The notes: generated by a model from the sequence alone, not told the origin. A stretch of 20,589 bases of DNA from an uncultured Chromatiaceae bacterium (GCA_937978655.1 CALJUX010000035.1:1-20589); one strand, 5' to 3'. Positions 8,118 through 16,355 are shown, counted from the first letter of the stretch. Translations and numbers: made by a program.

Positions 8118-9362
8118 ATGATGAATTACATCCGTTTTATATCAACGGCTTTACTGCTAACGGCATTCACAGGGTTTTGTGGCCCGTTACAAGCCAGCGA
8201 AGAGCATGACCATGCTGACGAACACGCACAAACCGAAGAGAGAAAAGGCCCCAATGGCGGGCATTTACTGGAAAAAGGCTCGCTGACACTGGAAGTTGTG
8301 CTCAGTGAAAACGGCGGCAAACCAGAGTTTCGTTTATTTGCATCTGATAATGGAGAGCCTCTGGCCCCCGGGACTTATCAGGCCGGACTGACACTGGAGC
8401 GTCTGGGAGGTCGTCGGGATGTGCTGACTTTGCGCCCACGTGGTGACATGCTGGTCAGTCAGGAGCCGGTCGCAGAGCCGCATTCATTTGAAGTGGAAGT
8501 TGCACTCAGTGCCAAAGGTCAAAATCATACCTGGCACTTTGAGTCCTACGAGGGACGCACCGAACTTGAAGCGGATGTGGCAAAAGAGTCCGGTTTAATC
8601 AGCGAGCCTGTGACTTCAGGTCGTATTCGCACTCAGGCGCATTTGTTTGGTGTGGTATCGGTGATCCCAGAGCAGCAAAGCAGGCTCAGTGCGGTCTATC
8701 CGGGCGTCGTGCAAAGTGTGGCGGTGCGGATTGGCGACAAGGTCAAAGCGGGTCAGGTTGTGGCCACGGTACAAAACGCAGCGACATTAAAAAATTACAG
8801 CATTAAGGCGTTGTCGGACGGTGAAGTTACTAACCGGTTTGTGAATCCCGGAGAAAAGGTATCGGACCAGGCGTTAGTGGAGATCAGTGATTTATCCACC
8901 GTGTATGTCGAAATGTCGGCCTTTCCGGGGGATACCGCCAAAATGGCGCGGGGCAATCCGGTGGTCGTGCGTGATGTTCATGGCGAAGAGCAAACGTCCA
9001 GCCAGATTGAATATATTGCGCCACAAATGACCGGTGGCCATATCGCCAGAGCCCGTGCCGTTGTGCGTAATGACAACGGGTACTGGCGTCCGGGTATGCA
9101 CGTGAAAGCCGATGTGGAAGTGGCCTCGGTGGAAGCGCGCCAAATCGTGAAGAAATCAGCCCTGCAGGAATTTAACGGTGAGACCGTTGTGTTCATCCGG
9201 GTAGGCGATATTTATGAAGTGCGAATGCCGGAATTTGGTGCCAGTGACGATAGCTTTATCGAGGTGTTGTCAGGTCTGGAAGAACACGTTGAGGTGGTCA
9301 CCCAGAATAGTTTTTTAATCAAAGCCGACATCCTGAAGTCTGGCGCCAGCCATGAACACTAG
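8118..9362 (+). CDS. czcB: CzcB-like periplasmic membrane-fusion protein
   Basis: 414 residues with a signal peptide (about 1-26, ending LQAS). A His/Glu-rich mature N-terminus (EEHDHADEHAQTEE) and a C-terminal SHEH are candidate metal-binding ends. The domain order is that of HlyD/CzcB adaptors: an N-terminal beta domain (about 40-150), then barrel-sandwich halves around VYPGVVQSVAVRIGDKVKAG and ALSDGEVTNRFVNPGEKV, then beta-barrel and membrane-proximal parts with WRPGMHVKADVEV. It links the RND pump to the outer membrane channel and may hand periplasmic metal to it. ATG at 8118, with AAGGA at 8105-8109; another ATG follows at 8121. The TAG stop overlaps the AGGAG of czcA, a compact operon arrangement. 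Confidence 0.93.
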   Translation: MMNYIRFISTALLLTAFTGFCGPLQASEEHDHADEHAQTEERKGPNGGHLLEKGSLTLEVVLSENGGKPEFRLFASDNGEPLAPGTYQAGLTLERLGGRRDVLTLRPRGDMLVSQEPVAEPHSFEVEVALSAKGQNHTWHFESYEGRTELEADVAKESGLISEPVTSGRIRTQAHLFGVVSVIPEQQSRLSAVYPGVVQSVAVRIGDKVKAGQVVATVQNAATLKNYSIKALSDGEVTNRFVNPGEKVSDQALVEISDLSTVYVEMSAFPGDTAKMARGNPVVVRDVHGEEQTSSQIEYIAPQMTGGHIARARAVVRNDNGYWRPGMHVKADVEVASVEARQIVKKSALQEFNGETVVFIRVGDIYEVRMPEFGASDDSFIEVLSGLEEHVEVVTQNSFLIKADILKSGASHEH

Positions 9363-9371
9363 GAGCCAGCC

Positions 9372-12300
9372 ATGATCCAGAATATATTGCGACTATCGCT
9401 CAGTCGCCCGTGGATGATGATGGTCTTCGGACTGCTGATCCTCGGCGTGGGCGTCTGGCAGACATTACGACTGCCGGTTGATGCGGTTCCCGACATTACC
9501 AATGTGCAGATCCAAATCAATACGGCTGCGCCTGGTTATTCCCCGCTTGAATCTGAGCAGCGCATCACCTATCCGGTCGAAACCGCGATGGCGGGTCTGC
9601 CACAGCTGGAGTACACCCGCTCATTATCCCGCTATGGTTTGTCTCAGGTGACCGTCGTCTTTGAAGAAGGCACCGATATTTATTGGGCCAGACAGCAAGT
9701 GGCAGAGCGGTTACAGATGGCCCGTCAGGATATTCCACCAGGCATTGAGCCGGAAATGGGGCCTATTGTCTCGGGGCTTGGCGAGATTTTTTCCTATACC
9801 GTCAAAGCCACCGGCGAGGCACTGAACGCAGATGGCAAGCCTTATACCGCTGAAGATCTGCGGACCATTCAGGATTGGGTGATCAAACCCCAGCTGCTGA
9901 AAGTCAAAGGCGTGACGGAAATCAATACCATTGGTGGTTTTGTCCGCGAATATCAGGTTGCCCCTGATCTGGTCAAATTGCTGGCGTTTAAGCTGACGCT
10001 GGATGATCTTGCCGATGCCTTAGAGCGCAACAATGCCAATATCGGTGCAGGCTACATTGAACGCAATGGGGAACAATGGTTGATCCGCTCACCAGGTCAG
10101 CTGAAGTCAATTACCGAGATTGAAGAGCTGGTCGTGACAAAACGCGATGATGCCCCGGTCCGGGTCAAAGATGTCGCGCAGGTGGCTATCGGCAAACAGC
10201 TTCGCACCGGTGCTGCGACGCAGGACGGACAGGAAGTGGTCCTTGGCACTGTGATGATGTTGCTTGGCCAAAACAGCCGAACCGTGTCACAGGATGTTGC
10301 CCTGAAGCTTGCAGATATTAATCAGCGGTTACCCAAAGGCGTGCAAACGGAAATCAGCTACAACCGGGAAGTGTTGGTTGATAAAACCATTGATACAGTG
10401 AAACGAAATCTGTTTGAAGGCGCGGTGCTGGTGATTGTCGTGCTGTTTCTATTTTTGGGTAACATCCGCGCCGCCATTATCACGGCCCTGGTGATCCCGT
10501 TGAGTATGCTGTTTGCTATCTCCGGCATGGCAGCCAATAAAATGAGCGGCAATCTGATGAGCCTTGGCGCGATTGACTTTGGCCTGATTGTCGATGGTGC
10601 GGTGATCGTGGTTGAAAACTGTCTGCGCCGCTTAGGCATGGCTCAGCACCATCATGGCCGGTTGCTGACGCTGTCTGAACGGCTGGAGATTGTCTATCAC
10701 GCCACAAAAGAGGTGATCACGCCTGCAATGTTTGGTGTCTTTATCATCATGCTGGTATATCTGCCGATTTTTGCGCTCAGTGGGGTCGAGGGCAAAATGT
10801 TCGAGCCGATGGCTTTCACGGTGATTGCTGCATTATTGGGCGCCATGATCCTGGCCCTGACCTTTGTGCCAGCGGCCATTGGGTTGTTTGTCAGTGGTCC
10901 TATCTCTGAGAAAGAAAACCGTCTGATGGCATCAGTCCGTCGCACGTACCATCCGATGCTGAAATTTGCCCTTGGCCAACCTTTGCTTGTCGCTATTGCT
11001 GCCCTGTTGTTAGTCGGCAGCTCTGTGTGGCAGGCATCCAGAATGGGCAGCGAGTTTTTACCTCAGCTCGATGAAGGGGATATTGCGATGCATGCCATGC
11101 GTATTCCCGGCACCGGCCTTGCCCAATCCGTTCAGATGCAATTGGCGCTGGAAGCTAAAATTGCACAGGTGCCTGAAGTGGAACGGGTCTTCTCAAAAAT
11201 TGGCACTCCGGAGATAGCAACCGACCCGATGCCACCGAATGTCGCAGATACCTTCATCATGCTCAAAGAGCGCAGCCAGTGGCCAGAGCCTTCGGATACG
11301 AAAGCAGATGTAGAGCGGCGTATTAGGGCTATCGTGGAAAAAGTCCCCGGCAACAATTACGAGTTCACGCAGCCGATCGAGATGCGCTTTAACGAGTTGA
11401 TTGCGGGTGTCAGAGCGGATGTAGCTATTCGGATTTACGGTGATGATCTGGATGCACTGAATGCCGTCGGCGCGAAAGTAGCTGCTGTGTTGGCTGACGT
11501 GCCGGGAGCTGTGGATACCCGGATGGAGCAAGCCGACGGGCTACCAATGATTTCGATTGAGCCGGAGCGCGACCACCTGGCATTGGTGGGGATGGATGTC
11601 GCGATGATGCAGCAGGTGATCCAAACTGCCATTGGCGGTCGGGAACTGGGCTTGATGTATGAAGGCGACAGGCGCTTTAAGTTATTGATGCGCTTACCGG
11701 AGTCACTGCGGGAAGATCCATCGGCACTGGCGCAAATCCCCGTGGCCTTGCCGGTCGATGATTCAGCAGAGCTGCGTTATGTACCACTCGGTGAAATTGC
11801 CCGCATCAATGAAATTGTGGGTCCCAACCAAATCAACCGGGAAAGTGGCAAACGTAATGTGGTGGTCACCGCCAACGTTGATGGCCGGGATATCAGCAGT
11901 TTTATCCAGGATGTGCAAAAGGTGATGGCCGATGTTGCCCTGCCTGATGGCTATTGGGTGGATTATGGCGGCACCTTCAAGCAACTGCAGTCTGCATCGG
12001 AACGACTATCCATTGTTGTGCCGTTGACGCTGCTGTTGATATTCGCCTTGCTCTATAGCGCGTTAAATTCCTGGCGGGATTCATTGGTGGTGTTCAGTGG
12101 TGTGCCACTGGCACTGACCGGTGGTGTTTTTGCCTTAGTGCTGCGTGACATGCCGATGTCTATTTCTGCGGCTGTTGGCTTTATTGCGCTATCAGGGATC
12201 GCTGTGCTGAACGGCATCGTGCTGGTGAGCTTTGTTAAGCAATTGCAGGAAGAAGGTCAGCGATGGCGTCAGGCGATTGAAAATGGCGCTTTATCCCGTT

Positions 12301-12488
12301 TAAGACCGGTACTGATGACGGCGTTGGTGGCAAGTCTTGGTTTTGTGCCCATGGCATTTAACACCGGGACCGGCGCGGAAATTCAGCGGCCACTGGCAAC
12401 AGTGGTGATTGGCGGCATTATTTCGTCAACCTTGCTAACCCTGGTGGTATTGCCCGCGTTGTGCCGGCTTATCCGGTCAAACAAATAA
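9372..12488 (+). CDS. czcA: CzcA-like heavy-metal efflux RND transporter
   Basis: 1038 residues, AGGAG at 9361-9365 and ATG at 9372. It is a full-length HME-RND proton antiporter: N-terminal membrane helix (SLSRPWMMMVFGLLILGVGVW), first periplasmic loop, helices 2-6 at about 340-500, second large loop, and helices 8-12 at about 875-1035. Helix 4 carries DFGLIVDGAVIVVEN with D402, D408 and E415, the exact residues and numbering of the proton-relay motif of CzcA for Co/Zn/Cd. The Cu/Ag pump CusA has a different motif here. It moves divalent cations from periplasm or cytoplasm through CzcB and CzcC to the outside. Last gene before the terminator at 12496. Confidence 0.96.
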   Translation: MIQNILRLSLSRPWMMMVFGLLILGVGVWQTLRLPVDAVPDITNVQIQINTAAPGYSPLESEQRITYPVETAMAGLPQLEYTRSLSRYGLSQVTVVFEEGTDIYWARQQVAERLQMARQDIPPGIEPEMGPIVSGLGEIFSYTVKATGEALNADGKPYTAEDLRTIQDWVIKPQLLKVKGVTEINTIGGFVREYQVAPDLVKLLAFKLTLDDLADALERNNANIGAGYIERNGEQWLIRSPGQLKSITEIEELVVTKRDDAPVRVKDVAQVAIGKQLRTGAATQDGQEVVLGTVMMLLGQNSRTVSQDVALKLADINQRLPKGVQTEISYNREVLVDKTIDTVKRNLFEGAVLVIVVLFLFLGNIRAAIITALVIPLSMLFAISGMAANKMSGNLMSLGAIDFGLIVDGAVIVVENCLRRLGMAQHHHGRLLTLSERLEIVYHATKEVITPAMFGVFIIMLVYLPIFALSGVEGKMFEPMAFTVIAALLGAMILALTFVPAAIGLFVSGPISEKENRLMASVRRTYHPMLKFALGQPLLVAIAALLLVGSSVWQASRMGSEFLPQLDEGDIAMHAMRIPGTGLAQSVQMQLALEAKIAQVPEVERVFSKIGTPEIATDPMPPNVADTFIMLKERSQWPEPSDTKADVERRIRAIVEKVPGNNYEFTQPIEMRFNELIAGVRADVAIRIYGDDLDALNAVGAKVAAVLADVPGAVDTRMEQADGLPMISIEPERDHLALVGMDVAMMQQVIQTAIGGRELGLMYEGDRRFKLLMRLPESLREDPSALAQIPVALPVDDSAELRYVPLGEIARINEIVGPNQINRESGKRNVVVTANVDGRDISSFIQDVQKVMADVALPDGYWVDYGGTFKQLQSASERLSIVVPLTLLLIFALLYSALNSWRDSLVVFSGVPLALTGGVFALVLRDMPMSISAAVGFIALSGIAVLNGIVLVSFVKQLQEEGQRWRQAIENGALSRLRPVLMTALVASLGFVPMAFNTGTGAEIQRPLATVVIGGIISSTLLTLVVLPALCRLIRSNK

Positions 12489-12495
12489 CCTAATG

Positions 12496-12518
12496 AACGC
12501 AGCGAAAGCTGCGTTTTA
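12496..12518 (+). terminator. Rho-independent terminator after czcA
   Basis: Perfect 8-bp stem AACGCAGC / GCTGCGTT (12496-12515) with a GAAA tetraloop, running into TTTTA. It sits 7 bp after the czcA stop and before copC, so copC probably has partly independent expression or depends on read-through. Confidence 0.8.
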
Positions 12519-12535
12519 TCCTCAAAGGAGGATGT

Positions 12536-12889
12536 ATGCGTCTTATCAAACTGCTGTTGATAGTTACCACGGCTTTAGTGTTGTGGCCAAACATGGCCGA
12601 AGCGCACCCCATCACCCGGAAAGTCTCTCCTGCTGATGGCGACGTGTTTCCAACATGCCCAGATACGTTCTATGTCCGATTCACGCAAAAGCATAAGCTC
12701 AAGCAGTTCATGCTCTCTGATGCGAAAGGGACACTTATTGACGTCGGGTTTCAGCCAAGGACGACTACGAATTGGGAGCATCGTGTTCAGCTGCCTTGTT
12801 TACCGGCAGGCCAATATACGATTAGTTATATGGTAAAGGGACGGGATTTACACGAGATTACCAATACAGTTGGCTTCACTGTGAAATGA
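12536..12889 (+). CDS. copC: CopC-type periplasmic Cu(II)-binding protein
   Basis: 117 residues with a strong Shine-Dalgarno (AAGGAGG at 12525-12531) and ATG at 12536. The signal peptide is cleaved after MAEA, leaving His24 as residue 1 of the mature protein, followed by Pro. The rest is one CopC beta-sandwich domain (KVSPADGDVFPTCPDTFYVRF ... GFTV). Near the C-terminus DLH gives D104 and H106; in mature numbering (D81, H83) these match the His1/Asp/His Cu(II) site of CopC proteins such as that of Pseudomonas fluorescens. Methionine Cu(I)-site residues are not evident, so it should be a Cu(II)-only type. No copD follows. Its presence after a Co/Zn/Cd pump suggests added copper handling; this is inference. 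Confidence 0.88.
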   Translation: MRLIKLLLIVTTALVLWPNMAEAHPITRKVSPADGDVFPTCPDTFYVRFTQKHKLKQFMLSDAKGTLIDVGFQPRTTTNWEHRVQLPCLPAGQYTISYMVKGRDLHEITNTVGFTVK

Positions 12890-12898
12890 CGTTGTTTA

Positions 12899-12934
12899 AG
12901 AGCCCTCGAAACTCCACTGAGCATCGAGGGCTCT
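12899..12934 (+). terminator. Long hairpin after copC, possible terminator
   Basis: AGAGCCCTCGA (12899-12909) pairs perfectly with TCGAGGGCTCT (12924-12934) around a 14-nt loop, 10 bp after the copC stop. No T tract follows, so termination without Rho is uncertain; it may instead protect the 3' end of the mRNA. Confidence 0.55.
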
Positions 12935-13232
12935 AAATGAAAGCGAAGATGTTCAGGGGAGCGTTTGCAGTCAATTGTTCCTTACATAGCTATCTGATTG
13001 TCAGTCTCCATTGATGGTGGTTTTTTTACATAAAAATGTCATTGCTCGGTTTATTGTAGTGGACAGCTAATTTTTTGTGCTACATCGTTATAATCCGAAC
13101 GCTTATAACTAGTAAAAAAAGAAAAAATCAATGTGCGCTTTTTTACGTTTTAACGATGTATTGAAGTCTCGAAATTTTCGAGAGCTCAGCTTTAGTTTTG
13201 GCAGGATTGTCTGCTTTCAGTGAAAAGCAGTT
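12935..13232. other. Noncoding stretch between copC and the XRE module, with inverted repeats
   Basis: No supported gene. It holds TGTAGTGGACAGCTAA at 13055-13070, resembling an IS3-type end. It also holds a perfect 10-bp inverted repeat, TACATCGTTA (13081-13090) and TAACGATGTA (13151-13160), and a palindrome TCTCGAAA-T-TTTCGAGA at 13167-13183. The last could be part of the termination region of the minus-strand genes, but the 1-nt centre argues for a protein-binding dyad. Confidence 0.5.
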
Positions 13233-13451
13233 CTAGCGTTTATTACTTCTTTTCATGTATGGCTTGAAGAGACCATTTTTGACATCAGCCTCGGCCAGCA
13301 AGACTTCTTGGATAAATTTACTAGGTAGATCAGGATTAGCCGCTTGGGCTCGATTCACTGCGGCCTGAATTTGAGCGTCTTCCATCCGTGCATGTACACT
13401 GTCGTCAGTATCAAATTTGATTGAAATGTCGGATTTATCTTTGGATGCCAT
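13233..13451 (-). CDS. Small hypothetical protein downstream of the XRE regulator
   Basis: 72 residues if started at the ATG at 13451 (MASKDKSDISIKFDTDDSV...). The frame can extend to 13544, but that overlaps the XRE gene by 56 bp and adds a basic, low-complexity leader, so I prefer the inner start, which lies 37 bp after the XRE stop. It is charged, with a central acidic stretch and a basic C-terminus (FKPYMKRSNKR); no domain is recognised. The pattern PDLPSKFIQEVLLAEADVKNG is predicted helical. It shares direction with the repressor and is probably co-transcribed. It might be an accessory factor or antitoxin-like protein, but nothing in the sequence proves that. Confidence 0.55.
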   Translation of the reverse strand: MASKDKSDISIKFDTDDSVHARMEDAQIQAAVNRAQAANPDLPSKFIQEVLLAEADVKNGLFKPYMKRSNKR

Positions 13452-13488
13452 TCCGTTACGCCCAGTGTTATCAAAGTGAGTTTTGAGG

Positions 13489-13806
13489 TTACTTAGTGCT
13501 TGCTTTTTCTTTGAGCCCAGCCAGAAATTTGATTTTCTGTTCATCCGTTAACTTACTGAATAGCATCACTAACTCTGCTTCAGCATCAGTCTCGCAAAAG
13601 AAGTAACTAAGCGGCACAGAAAGCTCCTTTGCCATCCTTTTCATCGTTTCCAAATCAGGCAGATGCCGACCTTTTTCATAGTGGTTCATCCGGCTGCTCG
13701 CAGAGCCTGCTTCAAAGCCAATGCGCAACCCCAGCTCGGTTTGACTGATACCAGCAGCTTTCCTGGCTTGCTTAAGCCTGAGGGTGAATGGGGTGAGTTG
13801 CGACAC
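13489..13806 (-). CDS. XRE-family transcriptional regulator
   Basis: 105 residues from GTG at 13806. The N-terminal Cro/CI helix-turn-helix covers about residues 8-64 (LRLKQARKAAGISQTELGLRIGF, then SSRMNHYEKGRHLPDLETMKRMAKELSVPLSYFF). The C-terminal tail (LTDEQKIKFLAGLKEK) is a short dimerisation helix, not a peptidase domain, so it is not a LexA/CI-type cleavable repressor. It is divergent from the helicase operon, with two matching operator-like dyads between them. Control of its own and the divergent promoter, as in phage- and island-type switches, is a strong inference from this layout. Confidence 0.88.
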   Translation of the reverse strand: MSQLTPFTLRLKQARKAAGISQTELGLRIGFEAGSASSRMNHYEKGRHLPDLETMKRMAKELSVPLSYFFCETDAEAELVMLFSKLTDEQKIKFLAGLKEKASTK

Positions 13807-13828
13807 TGATGCATACAGTTGGCCTTGA

Positions 13829-13883
13829 ATACTTAGATTGTCTAAGGATTACCAAGCAGAGTATACTTAGGATTCCTCAGTAT
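13829..13883. promoter_or_regulatory. Twin 21-bp operators and divergent promoter of the XRE/helicase switch
   Basis: Two dyads share the design of 9-bp arms with a 3-bp centre. O1 (13829-13849) is ATACTTAGA-TTG-TCTAAGGAT. O2 (13863-13883) is ATACTTAGG-ATT-CCTCAGTAT. Each has one mismatch between arms, and their centres are 34 bp apart, about three helical turns. A plausible rightward promoter overlaps both: -35 TTGTCT (13838-13843), 18-bp spacer, -10 TATACT (13862-13867). The likely ligand is the XRE protein encoded just to the left. Confidence 0.75.
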
Positions 13884-13940
13884 TTCTATGTTCATACATG
13901 CACTCCCTATGGAGAGTGCACAGATAAGGCTTTCCTTCTC

Positions 13941-14456
13941 ATGCACCAATTGTCGGATCAGCAGTTATCTCCGACGCTCGTCGTTAGATCGCTGCTAGCT
14001 AATGGTTTTTCTGAGTTCTCGTTTGCGGATTTACATCAAGCATTTCGACCGAATTTCCCACAGCAAAGCAGTAAAACTATTTATCAATCGCTCTATCGGG
14101 TGGTCGATCGACTTGTTAAAAAAGGCTACCTGACCAGACAGCACTCGCCTGATCAAACTGCTGTTTATCAACAAACAGATTTGTTACGTGCATCCTTTGA
14201 AAGAGATAAGCCAATATCCCATGTTTCGGATGCGGGGGGTTTAGCAGCACAGATCCGAGATGACCTCGCCCGGGCAGAACGTGACCTCTGGGTTACCAGC
14301 AGTGCAGCTGATCAATGCCAACAAAAAATTCAGAATTATCCACAGCTGAGACCGCAACTGAGCAGCATGCAGATGGAATATCGAGAAAAATCATTGAGTA
14401 AACTTGCCGAAGTTGAAGTACTTAGACGACTGCTAATTGAGTGCGGCGGTTCATGA
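13941..14456 (+). CDS. Winged-helix-like protein paired with an SF2 helicase
   Basis: 171 residues from ATG 13941 (MHQLSDQQLSPTLVVRSLL). The frame is open back to 13809, but that extension runs through the operators and looks non-coding in composition. AAGG at 13926-13929 is the nearest Shine-Dalgarno. Residues about 10-75 resemble a winged helix: FSFADLHQAFRP...SSKTIYQSLYRVVDRLVKKGYLTRQ, ending in a wing with TAVYQQT. The second half (about 95-170) is a long charged helix, possibly a coiled coil (DDLARAERDLWV, EKSLSKLAEVEVLRRLL). It overlaps the helicase gene by ATGA, so the two are probably made together. A DNA-binding partner or specificity factor for the helicase is inferred; no named family is recognised. 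Confidence 0.75.
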   Translation: MHQLSDQQLSPTLVVRSLLANGFSEFSFADLHQAFRPNFPQQSSKTIYQSLYRVVDRLVKKGYLTRQHSPDQTAVYQQTDLLRASFERDKPISHVSDAGGLAAQIRDDLARAERDLWVTSSAADQCQQKIQNYPQLRPQLSSMQMEYREKSLSKLAEVEVLRRLLIECGGS

Positions 14457-15844
14457 AGCTTCGCTTTTGGCAGCAAGAATGCATCGATACAGCATTACAA
14501 CGCTATCAGGCTGGATGCCGACATTTTCTCTGTCTGGCAACGCCTGGCGCGGGTAAATCGTTGATGGCATCAGCGTTGGCGAAGCAGTTGCTTGAGCTGC
14601 AACAAATCGATTTTGTCCTCTGTTTTTCGCCTTCATTGACTATCGCGCAAGGTTTGAAGAATACCTTTGGACAGCAATTGTCTGATGGGTTTGATGGTAA
14701 GTTTGGTGATATCGGAACGTCATTGACCTACCAGGCCATGCTTAATTTACCGGAAAAATTCTGGTCGTTGCTGAAGCGATATCGGGTATTGGTGGTATTT
14801 GATGAAATTCATCACTGTGCCGGGGATGAAACCCATTTTAATGCCTGGGGCCAGGTAATCATGCGCCGTATTCAGGGACACGCACGCTATACATTGGCAC
14901 TCACCGGTACCCCCTGGCGCTCGGACCAATTGCGAATTGCAATGGCTGAATACTCAGATCCGGATGGTCATATCCTGTTGGATTACCGATATGGTTTACG
15001 GCAGGCGATTCGTGATGAAGTATGTCGAGTGCCTCATATAGTGCTGATTGATAACAACAAAATCACCGTTAAACATAAGTCTGGCTCGCAGCAATTTACC
15101 TCGCTGGAAAGCGCTCTCAATTCTGGCGAAATTAGTTTTCAGGAGATGTTGTTTCACCCGGAAACTCAGCGATTTGTTCTCAAACAAGGTGTATCGAAGC
15201 TGACAGAACTCAAGCGGGAGCAGTATTCAGCCGCTGGGCTGGTGGTTGCTGCAAGCGTGTCACATGCTAATGAACTAGCACAGATACTTCGCAACGAATT
15301 TAAGCAAAGCTGTGTTGTCGTGACATACAACGACGCAACGGCACAGCAGAAAATTGAAGATTTTCGGACAAACTCAACGGATTGGATCATCAGTGTTGGG
15401 ATGATCACCGAAGGCACTGATATACCGAGGTTGCGTGTTTGTTGTTTGTTAAGTCTTGCCCGAACTGAACTGTTCTTCCGTCAGGTACTGGGGAGGGTGT
15501 TACGTTTGCAAGCCGGATTACAGAACCGTTCGGGTTGGTTGTATTGCCTGGCAGAGCCCGGTCTTACCCGATATGCAGAACAGCTGGACGAGGAAATTCC
15601 TGACCAACAAGTCACAAGCCGGCTCCTGATGGATACCCCGGCAGTTGACACGGATAGACACAAAGATGCCACAGTCAGGGCAACACTAAACCGTTCTGAA
15701 GACTTGCTTGGCCAACAGACGTTATCTTTCGACGGCGAGTTTTGGCCAAAAACGCCCCAACTCAATAACGCTGCCGGCGAACAGCTTCTTAGTGTGTGGA
15801 TGCAAGGTAAATTTACAGAGCGGGTCTTAGCACTGATTGGCTAA
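14453..15844 (+). CDS. Superfamily 2 DEAD/DEAH-type helicase
   Basis: 463 residues from ATG 14453, chosen because it overlaps the previous stop as ATGA; GTG 14441 is a less likely alternative. Helicase motifs are complete: Q-like FWQQECIDTAL at the start, Walker A TPGAGKS (30-36, K35), DEIHH (117-121), TGTPW (151-155), a motif V-like ITEGTDIPRL (318-327) and motif VI QVLGRVLR (344-351). This is the compact two-RecA core of restriction-helicase (ResIII/UvrB-like) proteins, with no fused nuclease or methylase. The final 100 residues have no known domain. Role unknown: DNA translocation or unwinding in repair, replication of a mobile element, or defence are all possible. It sits between a winged-helix partner and a HigA-like protein. 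Confidence 0.9.
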   Translation: MKLRFWQQECIDTALQRYQAGCRHFLCLATPGAGKSLMASALAKQLLELQQIDFVLCFSPSLTIAQGLKNTFGQQLSDGFDGKFGDIGTSLTYQAMLNLPEKFWSLLKRYRVLVVFDEIHHCAGDETHFNAWGQVIMRRIQGHARYTLALTGTPWRSDQLRIAMAEYSDPDGHILLDYRYGLRQAIRDEVCRVPHIVLIDNNKITVKHKSGSQQFTSLESALNSGEISFQEMLFHPETQRFVLKQGVSKLTELKREQYSAAGLVVAASVSHANELAQILRNEFKQSCVVVTYNDATAQQKIEDFRTNSTDWIISVGMITEGTDIPRLRVCCLLSLARTELFFRQVLGRVLRLQAGLQNRSGWLYCLAEPGLTRYAEQLDEEIPDQQVTSRLLMDTPAVDTDRHKDATVRATLNRSEDLLGQQTLSFDGEFWPKTPQLNNAAGEQLLSVWMQGKFTERVLALIG

Positions 15845-15873
15845 ATTTGAGCTCGCATGAGAAGGAGATTGCA

Positions 15874-16236
15874 ATGTCTGAAGCAACCATAAGCCACCTC
15901 GAGTATTTGGCCATGCTGGTGCAAACTGACAGCCTGTTTGACGACTATGATAGCAACAAGCATCAGATAGATCGGTTGGCACCGTTGATTGAGCAATATG
16001 AATCGACATCTCCATATTTTACTGAGTTTAATCAGTCTGTTGCAGGTCTTTCATCTTCACAATCCTTGCTGCAGGTTTTGATGGACCAGCATGGTATTGC
16101 CCCTGATTCGATTTCAGACATACTCGGTGATCCAAAGGGTTTGGCCGCAGTTCTCAATGGGCAACAAGCACTCACATCACAACAGTTGTTGGAGTTATCC
16201 AAACGGTTTGGTATTTTGCCGGGAACAGCTTTTTAA
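15874..16236 (+). CDS. HigA-like helix-turn-helix antitoxin without a toxin gene
   Basis: 120 residues from ATG 15874, which has a strong GAAGGAGA at 15861-15868; a TTG at 15847 gives a longer frame but lacks such a site. It aligns by eye along its length with E. coli HigA (YgjM). Shared features include an acidic N-terminal helical part, then APLIEQYESTSPYFTEFN and LLQVLMDQHGIAPDSISDILG, then a helix-turn-helix with LAAVLNGQQALTSQQLLELSKRFGI. In HigBA loci the toxin HigB lies next to it. Here the neighbours are the helicase (29 bp upstream) and umuD, and no HigB-like frame is visible on either strand. It may autoregulate this operon or keep an unrecognised partner in check. Confidence 0.85.
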   Translation: MSEATISHLEYLAMLVQTDSLFDDYDSNKHQIDRLAPLIEQYESTSPYFTEFNQSVAGLSSSQSLLQVLMDQHGIAPDSISDILGDPKGLAAVLNGQQALTSQQLLELSKRFGILPGTAF

Positions 16237-16297
16237 GCTGAAGCTGATATGTCACAGCCTTCATTGTTTGGATGTTTGGCCCGTGCGACCACTCCAA

Positions 16298-16346
16298 TTG
16301 ACAATCAAAAAAACCATGCGATCATAACTGTATATAAATACAGTTA
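16298..16346 (+). promoter_or_regulatory. SOS promoter with LexA box upstream of umuDC
   Basis: CTGTATATAAATACAG at 16328-16343 is a perfect CTGT-N8-ACAG LexA box inside a longer palindrome (TAACTG...CAGTTA, 16325-16346). A consensus -35 TTGACA lies at 16298-16303, with a -10-like CATAAC at 16323-16328. The box ends 12 bp before the umuD ATG. DNA damage should therefore induce umuDC independently of the XRE-controlled genes upstream. Confidence 0.92.
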
Positions 16347-16355
16347 TTGGTGGTT

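Noticed and set aside
9372..12488. CusA-type copper/silver pump
   Set aside because: Helix 4 reads DFGLIVDGAVIVVEN, the Co/Zn/Cd signature, not the Cus type.
13804..13822. LexA-like box between the XRE gene and the helicase operon
   Set aside because: The dyad is CTG-N7-CAG, too short for CTGT-N8-ACAG; only the box at 16328 qualifies.
13809..13940. N-terminal extension of the winged-helix protein from ATG 13809
   Set aside because: It would cross both operators and the promoter and lacks a ribosome binding site; ATG 13941 fits better.
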